A stretch of 23,535 bases of DNA from CAIUMH01 sp037142475 (GTDB lineage: Bacteria; Actinomycetota; Acidimicrobiia; Acidimicrobiales; RAAP-2), in NCBI GenBank assembly GCA_037142475.1, contig JBAXAR010000024.1, forward strand, positions 1 to 23,535, written 5' to 3'. Below, in pieces: positions 21,601-23,535 of this stretch. How positions within the stretch are numbered: position 1 is the stretch's first letter; the number at the start of each line of letters is the position of its first letter. The translations under genes and the position numbers were made by a program. The notes beneath the pieces were generated by a model. That model was not told the DNA's origin and ran no database searches. It saw nothing but the letters and a program-made list of their open reading frames with translations.

Positions 21601-23535
21601 CAGAGATCGGCTCAGATTGGGCCAATGGCCCCTCATCCATTGCCGTCGATGGATCAGGCAATGTCTACGTCGTCGACGAATACCTCGAAGGTATCCAGAA
21701 GATCAGCACCGATGGCACGCAATCGACCATCGGAGCCGGGTCAGGGCTCTACCCCACAAAGGTCGCCCTTGATGCGGCCGGGAACCTCTTCGTATCAACG
21801 ACCTATTCAGCCCCCCTCACGAAGATCACCCCGAATGGCCAGACGTCCTCGGTGGGGCCGAATCATCTCGATACCAAGGGTATGGCCGTCGATGTGTCGG
21901 GCAACTTGTACGTCGCCACGGCTGATGGAGTTGTGGAGTTGCCGAGCGCTCCAACGGCAGTCGCCGGCGATGGGGAAGCAGCGGTCTCCTTCACCCCGCC
22001 GAACTTCAATGGGGGCTCACCGGTCACTGGCTACACCGTCACGGCGACGGACCTGACCGACCCAGAGCGAGCTGATGTCGTCGTGACCGGGACGTCCAGT
22101 CCAATCACGGTCGCTGGCCTCGTCAACGGCGATTCCTACAGCTTCGTCGTCACTGCCGACAATGCCCTGGGAACCGGTGCTGCTTCCGCGGCTACGAACT
22201 CGGTGGTCCCCTCTGGTGCTTCGACCTCAACTCCTGGCGCTCCCGCCTCTGTGCGTGCCACACGCGGGGACGGCTCTGCGAGCGTCGCCTTCACCGCGCC
22301 GGCAAGCCACGGCTCGCCCATCACTCAGTACACCGTCACCGTGGCAGACCAGACCACTCCAGGGAGCGGTGGCCAGAAGGTGACGGGGACGGCGAGCCCC
22401 ATCCTCGTTTCAGGCCTGACCAACGGGCATTCCTACAGATTCACGGTGACTGCCACCAACGGCTTGGGCGACGGGTCACCTTCGGCGGCATCCCAGGTCG
22501 TCCCCGCAGGCCTCCCCCTCGCGCCGACTCTCGTCGTTGCTGAGGCCAAGGATGCTTCGGCCATCGTGCAGTTCAGTCCTCGCTCGGGCAACGGTGCGGC
22601 CATCACCGGGTACACGGTGTCGGCGACCGATGAGACCGACGGCACGCCGGTTGCATCGCAGTCAGGATCATCGAGTCCCATCACGGTCACCGGCCTGACC
22701 AACGGACACTCCTACAGTTTCACTGTCATGGCCACCACCGACGTTGGTTCGAGCGACGACTCGTGGCCATCAGATCCCGTGACGCCGTTCAAGTCGGCGG
22801 CTGCTCCGGCCAGACCGACCGACGTCGTTGCTACCCCAGGTGAGGGCTCGGCTTCAGTGTCCTTCAACGCCCCGACCGACAATGGTGGCTCAGCGATCAC
22901 GAGCTACACCGTGCGTGCCACGAACACCGAACTGTCGGTGATGGACCCCATCACGCCGGTGTCTGGATCCTCCAGCCCGATCACCGTCACCGGCCTGACC
23001 AATGGCTCGAGCTACAGGTTCACTGTCGAGGCCACAAACGGGATTGGCACCGGAGCCTCGTCGCTGCAGTCGGACGCCGTGACCCCAGCGACCGCTCCTG
23101 GCAAGCCCGCCAACGTGGTGGCCTCGCCAGGCGACGGATCAGTCTCGGTGGCCTTTGATGCCCCGTCCGACGGCGGCTCGCCAATCACCGGCTACACGGT
23201 CTACGTCGAGAACAACTCCTCGATGGACTGGATCGCTCCAGCGTCCGGTTCCTCGAGCCCCATCGTGGTCTCTGGCCTCACCAACGGGTATCACTACAGA
23301 TTCAGCGTCCAGGCCACGAACGCCGTGAGAAGCGGGCGAACGTCAGATCCTTCAACCTTGGTGACTCCTGCTCAGCCGACTGCCCCGGCCAAGCCCACCA
23401 ACGTGGTGGCCACGCCAGGAAACACCTCAGCCTCGGTGGCCTTTGATGCCCCGAATGAGAACGGCGGCTCGACAATCACGGGGTACACGGTGTCGGCGAC
23501 CGATGAGACCGACGGCACGCCGGTTGCATCGCAGT
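3663..23535 (+). CDS. Giant exported pentapeptide-repeat / fibronectin III / beta-propeller protein (3' end outside window)
   Basis: A single frame stays open from ATG 3663 to the right edge, at least 6,624 codons, with no stop. I checked the phase at 5001, 8361, 8640, 10212, 16581, 21291 and 23100, and all agree. The start has AGAGGG 4 bp upstream and is followed by a basic N-region and a hydrophobic segment. Domain order by residue: export segment 24-45; pentapeptide solenoid about 68-1549; helical segment about 1579-1646; divergent Cys-bearing FN3-like stretch 1648-2183; FN3 array from 2184; six-bladed propeller about 5848-6091; further FN3 modules from 6093 to the edge. Internal Cys pairs fit an oxidising, extracellular site. 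No catalytic domain is visible. The likely role is a long surface fibre, adhesin or matrix scaffold, by analogy with other giant FN3 proteins. Anchoring cannot be judged without the C-terminus. The divergent TetR is the probable regulator. Confidence 0.9.
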   Translation, partial: MNRPQTFLDPLARRKSGQTGFGRALTTLVLIVAMVTSFVGIQVAGEKKAGATTRCGSAPQPSALWFNCDLSDRDLTNANLTNASLVGANLANTNLTGATLDGVMTGGVDGTPSALPNGWKLAKGYLVGPKAYLSNADLRNANLTNANVSGANLTDAKLTGATLDGVSSGGVVGRPATLPIGWILVNGSLVGPKANLTDANLTGADLTAATLDGVSSGGVHGTPSGLPEAWMLVNGYLVGPNANLTGANLTGANLTGANLTDANLTGATLSSATLTNANLTNAVLDGATLTNTRLTGATLDGVSSGGVHGTPVALPTFWTIANGYLVGPNANLAAADLSSASLNNADLAGADLSAATLTNAHFSGATFTQADLTGAMFTNAILTGADFTGATLTRASVLNATLTNAILTDANLNGVRSGGIQGVPSALPPGWTVAKGYLIGSGADLTGANLANATLTNVDLTNVTLTNVTSGGIIGVPLGLPDGYHLVNGYLIGSDVDLSNANLSGADLTGADLVGVTLLLTDLSNANLSGADLSGAVFASTNLTNANLSGANFKDATLTDANFTGATLTGGVQSGGIHGTPRTLPFPWRVEKGYLIGPEADLKAALLMNADLSYAYLTGADLSYADIVGANIGHTFFDGANLRRITSGPGNGPASDPPASLPVGWRFDKGALIGDPGLQCGDSWINRCKASGFPEGVTEGWAGSRYFGPKAFLVGLNPFGYVGLQLANANLPGAFLEGANLQQANLQGANLSGAHLGDVSRMPDVAKTAVNSLVKKSVQSLASKGAAKAVDAILGEAKRLFGKKDGLKTSGGVDLRGANLQGADLSFADFTGANLSGADLTGANLKGTILTGADLSGVTMSASGPGHPANWYDGTSYAGVRSGKITATNPPHSLPPNWKLVNGYLLGPGADLSSFPKTMPTMKQVKAAVAEGMKTGGSFKDAFSQLGSTAKALFGGFTTGDFTSQGDGDVLTEWVSDTAAGYVGLGPDSAHVDLSGISTNDLAGVNLENADLSNSNFSGSNLTGVNLTGANLQGTDFTGAILTNAQLGSASADKVTLNRADLSGAILSGTMLRNAELAGVKSGGITGSPILSQEWKMANGYLLGPGADARGAQLAQADLSGVFLPNADLTGADLAGANLTNTYLVDANLRGVRSGGIVGSPVLRPWCDPHKRGFECELSTWSLWQGYMVGPGVDLSGVDLSTFDPYFGRKWSAGGCDFACLKSHFQVPAGSTFADDTLFGPPIDLSGANLSRANLSGLDLSHNDLRGVRSGGIINGPASLPAHWSMSGGYLAGPGADFSGADLSGISLSGIDLTGVRSGGITGAPLMPAGWYTTGGFLLGPDADLTNSDLSGVDLAGVDLSRALLSGVKSGGTRGPPSQLPAGWVLGAGYLLGPGAHPTGDVALGINLGGADLTGADLRGVPLGPILGAPAALPAGWDLRNGLLFGPGADLSGQTIDCTDNGLRWSASTSSGHLSGVWRLSGARDLTGLNMAGTVVKNCDFAGMILRNADLSNATFIDDDFGAKPAFGLSKSPPDFTNADLSSSDFTKSSGMGIGPDFRSDGTDIAGSAFSYNKNTAKIFHRLDGSETWWPDGSAYWEDWKKIARARYAVFDALSGIAADAPIGIVAVLIKEAQAFFQKNAGLVSPPARPTDVVAVPVTATDPSHLGAAVVSFTAPPQRNPATGTVVTSYRVTGHSAAGNVTAEGTTSPIIVNGLANGEDQPRYVFTVTAVNGYGEGRASAPSLPMHGVRPPVLTDSDLSYEPVGDGSSVKIGHFAYSGGLADYAAAGCGRFTYSGPARGIDVTATPLDSSDPVKSDLHATSTTCPVTLSGLSIGHNYRLDIAPNSAVGTSPDQHTVVETYTAVGLNGPVRNVVASTTFHPYQGNDPEQDWLPTGSVSTLVDWQQPSSTNGVPIKDVFATAKDLSAAEVAAGPECWAFPHNRGLGLQSGPIQCDNFIPGHRYRITIYASNFTTHQGPGCALRADDPFFSSQGGSRSGYCYSAQSIVVTMPGTPAAPTDVVGRGNANGALVSFTPSEAVPVVGGYTVKARDLTPCDPPPVSNVHTTGTPGQSDYTLVWSSATSKCVGGSFTITAKRSGQQVTIGSTGTSLKLSDLVGTDTAGWNFSVVVIDGHGPDITASGSTSPISVPGAVPGHAYTYTVIATNSMGSSVASVASPVVPFTAGLALAPTNVLADAGNATASVRWSPPTYDGGTAVTGYTVTAFDASGAVVSTAPASSSPVTISGLTNASTYTFTVVATNTIGPSPASQASAPVTPAGPPGTPTAVVATPGDGVATVTFSAPFGFGAPIVGYTVTAIDDWTGEPSGQIATGSSSPIVLSGLENGTNYKFTVSATNRVGTGPLSGVSNIVRPAGLPGAPTNARASMISGDPGVVRVSVAFSAPLSNGGLEAFEHGRYTVSAIDSDGAVVATTTTQNSPAEVQNLAAGTTYRFRVAASNVAGNGPASENSPSIVASTRTQPPTGVIVTTGDTTATIIFTAPSDQGAPITGYTATVVDAQGQPTGNVASGLSSPIVVTGLTNGQDYRVDVAAINGVGTSGSTRSDHFTPAATPGAPQGASVSSGAAKGSLAVGWQAPISNGGSPVRNYVVTATNADPSRGSLSATTGSTSRDLRLDGLVPGDTYRVTVSAVNSKGTGPAATSATDAVASNLPGAPTDVHVLAGNGSVQVSFNAPPAFGSPVSQYIATAQDLSTSEKKVGYGSSSPVAVDSLTNGHRYAITVQAHNDFGTGSASEPSVTAAPLSTPGAPQGAGSSASDGAAIVSWSPPSDNGGSEILGYSVESTPFVAAPPSCGLSQLTGTSTNCIFTGLTNGTSYTFRIRAANAQGVGPSSGPSPAVVPNAVPLQPESVSGVGAVSSASVSFSPPPAHGTAITGYTVTGSDITGGQHVYATGSSSPITVNNLVNGHQYSFTVAATNAAGTGADSLSSNVVVAGDVPSAPSLLGVARGTDPGSAAISLSGPGYQGQDAFGLSFTYSVTAKDLDTPSRSRTFAGLVFNGGRCIQSQQNASIQVCTVGPLVAGDRYTFTVAAANVVGTGSASDPSSSFVPADVPGAPQSVSASGGSASAAISWAAPISDGGSVVTGYTVVSSPGSFACSTSTTSCPVAGLTNGVSYTFTVKAINAVGSSASSASSPAVVPHGVPSAPQLVSASGGANAATISWAAPSSDGGTAVTSYRVTSSPVVTTPSVCTAPVLVGSSRSCSFGGLTNGVSYTFTVKAINAVGSSTSSSSSPAVVPRTAPSSPRDVSATAGDTSVVVSFSAPADDGGSSITGYTARALDGSGAVASTASGSGSPIQITGLVNAQSYRIVVTAINGAGAGTDSLASSAVVPVGAPGRVTDAPTVTPGIASASVAFSAPSDNGAAISSYVVEVTNTTAPGAFSVTGPSSPIVVPGLATGQNYRFRVHAVNIVGAGLNSPQSGEFMAVGVPRQPSQVTATAGLRSASVAFTAPSDGGAAISSYAVEVFDGSGGAESRLVTGSSSPIAVSDLVPGHPYSFSVNAANIAGTSRWSQSSSFVTPFDVPSQVTSVVVTTVGSTRVQVSCADVAANGSSILGYVVEATDVTDPTRGGQRSDAERCPVTLDGLTQGDDYSFTVTARNALGSGLPSLASTPLSTASTPGMPTSVAATASSDSAMVSFVAPAANGSAITGYTVVATDLSHAENGGQVATGSSSPVLISGLTPGDYYVFRVTASNNLGSGQRSDSSNGVTPAAVPDVPVNVSAARQDGGALLSWTTPSSNGSAILRYDVTVRDETTDQTFSVSKGLSDGRAISGLVNGDRYSFTVAAVNAVGIGDAASSNSVIPAGAPGKAINVTADSGDRSATIAWSAAAGNGSEVTGYLVTDDNGHSCSTENGSAGSCTIAGLTNGISYQFRVIASNGAGSSDALAPSVTPLTIPGAPVGVTAEVRDNPVLTEAGLSHVLSARVSWSAPGTNGGSRITAYLVTASDQVTGARSETYLLAQGLTDPPTYADLANLVVGDEYTFTVTAMNAAGSGSAVVSSHLTIASAPDPAVAPTVVAGRGSVTVSWSTPNDNGSPITGYAVTDGSGHSCIPGIDETTCTISGLTNGTTYSGFRVETTNGLGTSTSYESTRSAVPTDVPNAPAEVIATRGDASADVTFSAPSDNGEGIRGYTIVAIDLDNAIRGGQFVESTFGRSAHIDGLTNGDRYSFVVSARNALGSGAISDASNAVTPAGVPGDPANVAVASGDRSVTVSFDGPDANGAAITSYVVKARTPGGDTTSISGSSSPITLSGLTNGSPYFVTVAAVNDVGQGNDVPAPSEAQSRSDTWVVPATTPDAPTGLVVVAGDASANVAWSTPSNGGSAITYVTIVATDVEDGSTIASNAATVVGLINGHSYTFTVTVHNAVGSATSAPSATVTPSSRPGAPGLGDATAGDGSATVTFEAANANGVSITSYRVQAIDLTDPTRGGQFATDAASPIVVSGLHNGDRYIFAISATNANGTGAPVTTSDPVVPFGVPGKPTIQQTTAGDSSILVSFGASASNGSPITGYSVVAHDLDATNADVTVTGLGSPILVSGLTNGDRYDVSVTATNAAGPSDIAQSYLGNPVPAGLPGAPIAVVVTPADQSLQVRWTQPSTNGSRFTNFTVTTIDLADPTLTKSCSSVSCGVILSSAGIGNLINGHRYVVKVSATNGVGTGPESAGSSPVTPAWRPYPPTSVVATPGNGSASVAFGRANGNGGDILGYTVTATDRSNPANAQHVVSGSASPIVVDGLTNGDEYVFAVTVTTDVGTSDGRSASAKPRTIPGAPAGVTARSGNGTATVAFSAPVDNGGAAVTSYTVTATDETSETVLASRVTGPQSPLQVSGLTNGHSYSFTVAAENVVGGGPDSTSSNPVTPAQAPGPVRSLSVERGDGSATLTFRAPANDGGSAVTGYTVSVVDEYGYVPVAAKSGSSSPIAVPGLRNGYHYNFSVRPTNAVGEGASVSTPPILIATVPDIPYSVTATSGDGLASVKVSLPTNSLQGNVHATRVTITAIDTTYGDESTNPRRSQELSWPASTFDFGGPEVFPGLINGHSYVFTAAVSNSEGTGPSSDPTTAVVPAGAPDAPTDVVASPGAASASVNFTAPSGNGAPITGYSAVAVDLTDPERGGQVATGAAAPLTITGLTNGDNYVVAVTATNSAGDSSSAQSGSVVPQDVPSVPSSVTAEPGDRSALVSFGPPSSNGSSITGYTVVVHDLDESVADVTSKGLRIPILVNGLTNGHHYSFSVSATNAVGSGAASASSDPVTTPVGPPGAPSSVTATPGAGAVTVTFGASTDDGGLPIDYLVNVVPLARGYGGGMTPATTSPLTIDGLSNGVPYLVSIVAHNQVGYSSAVTSTIVTPRDVPTTPSLVTASHTGTTATVSFGASIDNGSPISRYTVTARDFTNPARGGQTCQTDDGATTSCDISSLTYGDYYLFDVVATNQLGDSAVATSTVGNGVLIADVPSAPTAVSATHMAGYDGGAWVSFATPAANGSALGLYRVTAWDQTNTLNGSREVSAYSSPQRIEGLTVGHTYVFTVSASNAIGSSTDSAASEPFVAAGLPGTPGALNSVPGDGWLDLSWAAPNSDGGSAITGYTVTLTGPDGDQTCSTSLTSCRIDGLINGQDYSFSVRATNVVGTGQLSALRNAGHPVAGQSAPGAPRNVVVDAGAAQASVRFSAPTSDGNDQIRHFSVITRDAQGAVVKTTLGESSPIVVGGLTPGATYSFAVSATNSMGTGDESPASDPIALPVRPGAPRSVVATASPGSASVAFTAPAGNGGLPISGYTVTATDTTSPADGGQTASGQSSPIVITGLANGDSYTFTVSATNAVGVGTSSDASTAVTPRTTPNAPGGTRLSTAPVVVAPSVSNSQSVTTDQSGNVYISNNRLWKVTTAGSVSEVGGSWDGAVVGSAIDKQGNIFVLTSTYWTGNVVKVAPDGTRTTFTTTGSNPLSIGVDDAGNVYVASQPAFSSGGSVIRTSPDGVKTEIGSDWANGPSSIAVDGSGNVYVVDEYLEGIQKISTDGTQSTIGAGSGLYPTKVALDAAGNLFVSTTYSAPLTKITPNGQTSSVGPNHLDTKGMAVDVSGNLYVATADGVVELPSAPTAVAGDGEAAVSFTPPNFNGGSPVTGYTVTATDLTDPERADVVVTGTSSPITVAGLVNGDSYSFVVTADNALGTGAASAATNSVVPSGASTSTPGAPASVRATRGDGSASVAFTAPASHGSPITQYTVTVADQTTPGSGGQKVTGTASPILVSGLTNGHSYRFTVTATNGLGDGSPSAASQVVPAGLPLAPTLVVAEAKDASAIVQFSPRSGNGAAITGYTVSATDETDGTPVASQSGSSSPITVTGLTNGHSYSFTVMATTDVGSSDDSWPSDPVTPFKSAAAPARPTDVVATPGEGSASVSFNAPTDNGGSAITSYTVRATNTELSVMDPITPVSGSSSPITVTGLTNGSSYRFTVEATNGIGTGASSLQSDAVTPATAPGKPANVVASPGDGSVSVAFDAPSDGGSPITGYTVYVENNSSMDWIAPASGSSSPIVVSGLTNGYHYRFSVQATNAVRSGRTSDPSTLVTPAQPTAPAKPTNVVATPGNTSASVAFDAPNENGGSTITGYTVSATDETDGTPVASQ
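3732..3797 (+). other. N-terminal hydrophobic export segment of the giant protein
   Basis: Residues 24-45 (ALTTLVLIVAMVTSFVGIQVAG, read in two halves ALTTLVLIVAM and VTSFVGIQVAG) follow a 23-residue N-region containing Arg13-Arg14-Lys15 and Arg23. This is either a long signal peptide, with a possible Ala-Gly-Ala cleavage site at residues 49-51, or an uncleaved signal anchor. It places the rest of the protein outside the membrane. Confidence 0.75.
4386..4460 (+). repeat. 15-bp tandem repeat, five units
   Basis: GCCAACCTCACCGGT is repeated at 4386, 4401, 4416 and 4446, with a two-base variant (…CCGAC) at 4431. Each unit encodes one pentapeptide (ANLTG), so slippage would add or remove whole beta-helix rungs without breaking the frame. 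Confidence 0.9.
5934..6105 (+). other. Helix-rich insert 1 in the solenoid
   Basis: Residues about 758-815 lack pentapeptides and are rich in Ala, Lys, Val and Leu (for example 'KTAVNSLVKKSVQSLASKG', 'KAVDAILGEAKRLFG'). They read as two or three amphipathic helices between solenoid blocks. Function is unknown. Confidence 0.65.
6396..6600 (+). other. Helix-rich insert 2 in the solenoid
   Basis: Residues about 912-980 include 'MKQVKAAVAEGMKTGGSF' and 'FSQLGSTAKALFGGF'. The local pattern A-K-x-L-F-G is shared with insert 1 ('AKRLFGKK'), so the inserts may be related. Confidence 0.6.
8397..8600 (+). other. Helical segment joining solenoid to FN3 array
   Basis: Residues about 1579-1646 start with a Trp-rich part ('ETWWPDGSAYWEDWKK') and continue as a helix-like stretch ('YAVFDALSGIAADAPIGIV', then 'AVLIKEAQAFFQKNAG'). 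The latter is fairly hydrophobic but contains acidic and basic residues, so I read it as an amphipathic helix, not a second membrane segment. Confidence 0.55.
8604..10211 (+). other. Divergent FN3-like modules with cysteines and insertions
   Basis: The first module (8604-8912) is a recognisable FN3 domain. The next three (about 8913-9256, 9257-9690 and 9691-10211) keep FN3 hallmarks such as 'GLSIGHNYRLDI', 'FIPGHRYRITIYASN' and 'VPGHAYTYTVIATN', but are longer, Cys-bearing and less regular than later ones. Their divergence suggests an older or specialised part of the protein, perhaps a binding head between the two repetitive arms. Confidence 0.6.
10212..21179 (+). repeat. Fibronectin type III array, 38 modules
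   Basis: Modules of about 90-115 residues start near 10212, 10491, 10770, 11088, 11364, 11661, 11940, 12234, 12510, 12855, 13128, 13422, 13701, 13986, 14268, 14556, 14841, 15120, 15387, 15723, 15993, 16284, 16584, 16848, 17130, 17418, 17715, 17994, 18282, 18564, 18891, 19170, 19455, 19734, 20034, 20328, 20616 and 20901. Each has the FN3 pattern: a Pro-rich linker (xPGAPxxV), a Trp or Phe in strand B, 'NGGSxITGYTVxA', a 'GSSSPI' turn, 'GLTNGxxYxFTVxATN' and a Ser-rich end. Strand F Tyr and the following Asn-x-x-Gly are nearly invariant. Confidence 0.92.
12855..13421 (+). repeat. Recently duplicated pair of FN3 modules
   Basis: Two adjacent modules are much closer to each other than to the rest. 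DNA from 13026 and from 13320 (offset 294 bp, 98 codons) differs at only about seven of 95 positions, and their starts share 'SAPQLVSASGG' / 'GAPQSVSASGG'. This indicates recent tandem duplication or gene conversion within the array. Confidence 0.8.
21204..21935 (+). other. Six-bladed NHL/SBBP-like beta-propeller inserted in the FN3 array
   Basis: Six blade motifs of the D-x-x-G-N-[VIL]-[YF]-[VI] type begin at 21273 (DQSGNVYIS), 21387 (DKQGNIFVL), 21513 (DDAGNVYVA), 21648 (DGSGNVYVV), 21771 (DAAGNLFVS) and 21891 (DVSGNLYVA), spaced 38-45 residues. Between them come strands of the 'xVxKVAPDGTxT' form. This is the pattern of NHL/SBBP-type propellers. The last blade runs directly into the next FN3 module ('VELPSAPTAV'). 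Such propellers usually bind proteins or ligands or carry hydrolase sites; no catalytic residues can be assigned. Confidence 0.82.
21939..23535 (+). repeat. Fibronectin type III array after the propeller, six modules, last one cut by the window edge
   Basis: Modules start near 21939, 22230, 22509, 22800, 23091 and 23382. They match the consensus more closely than the earlier ones and resemble each other strongly at the DNA level, suggesting more recent amplification. The frame continues beyond the window. Confidence 0.9.
22608..22662 (+). repeat. 55-bp exact repeat, first copy (second copy 23481-23535)
   Basis: The 55 bases from 22608 are identical to the last 55 bases of the window (23481-23535), in the same FN3 position (encoding GYTVSATDETDGTPVASQ). 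The true repeat may be longer, because the window ends inside the second copy. Confidence 0.93.

Noticed and set aside
3852..23535. CRISPR array or non-coding satellite DNA, suggested by the dense repeats
   Set aside because: The repeats are codon-phased, degenerate at third positions, and encode pentapeptide and FN3 consensus residues.

Overview
The window looks like chromosomal DNA from a high-GC bacterium, most likely an actinomycete (Actinomycetota, perhaps Acidimicrobiia). The reasons are G/C-ending codons, frequent GTG starts, an actinobacterial-type tRNA-Glu and VapBC module, and a giant secreted fibronectin-III protein. The lineage is an inference; no marker gene is present.

Layout. 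(1) 1-1902: the 3' part of a tRNA-Glu(CTC) gene, followed by what looks like a decayed tRNA-adjacent island. It holds a small conserved-hypothetical gene, a truncated nucleotidyltransferase-like gene one base downstream, a VapBC-type toxin-antitoxin pair, and an 18-bp exact direct repeat bracketing that pair. A degenerate copy of the tRNA 3' end and its downstream flank lies at 1698-1745. No integrase is left. (2) 1903-2814: a small predicted lipoprotein gene and a gene-poor stretch containing hairpins and what may be the fossil 5' end of an exported-protein gene. (3) 2815-3477, minus strand: a TetR-family repressor. (4) 3663 to the right edge: one uninterrupted open frame of at least 6,624 codons, transcribed divergently from tetR and running off the window.

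The giant product is a modular exported protein. It begins with a hydrophobic N-terminal export segment. A pentapeptide-repeat solenoid of about 1,480 residues follows, broken up by fifteen copies of a nearly fixed-length 28-residue spacer and by two helix-rich inserts, with a third helical segment at its end. A divergent Cys-bearing stretch leads into at least 44 recognisable fibronectin type III modules, into which a six-bladed NHL-like beta-propeller is inserted. The likely role is a cell-surface or matrix fibre, adhesin or scaffold, possibly repressed by the divergent TetR through palindromes in the shared 185-bp intergenic region. That function is inferred from architecture only. The C-terminus, and so the way it is anchored or released, lies outside the window, and the window stops inside a 55-bp exact internal repeat.
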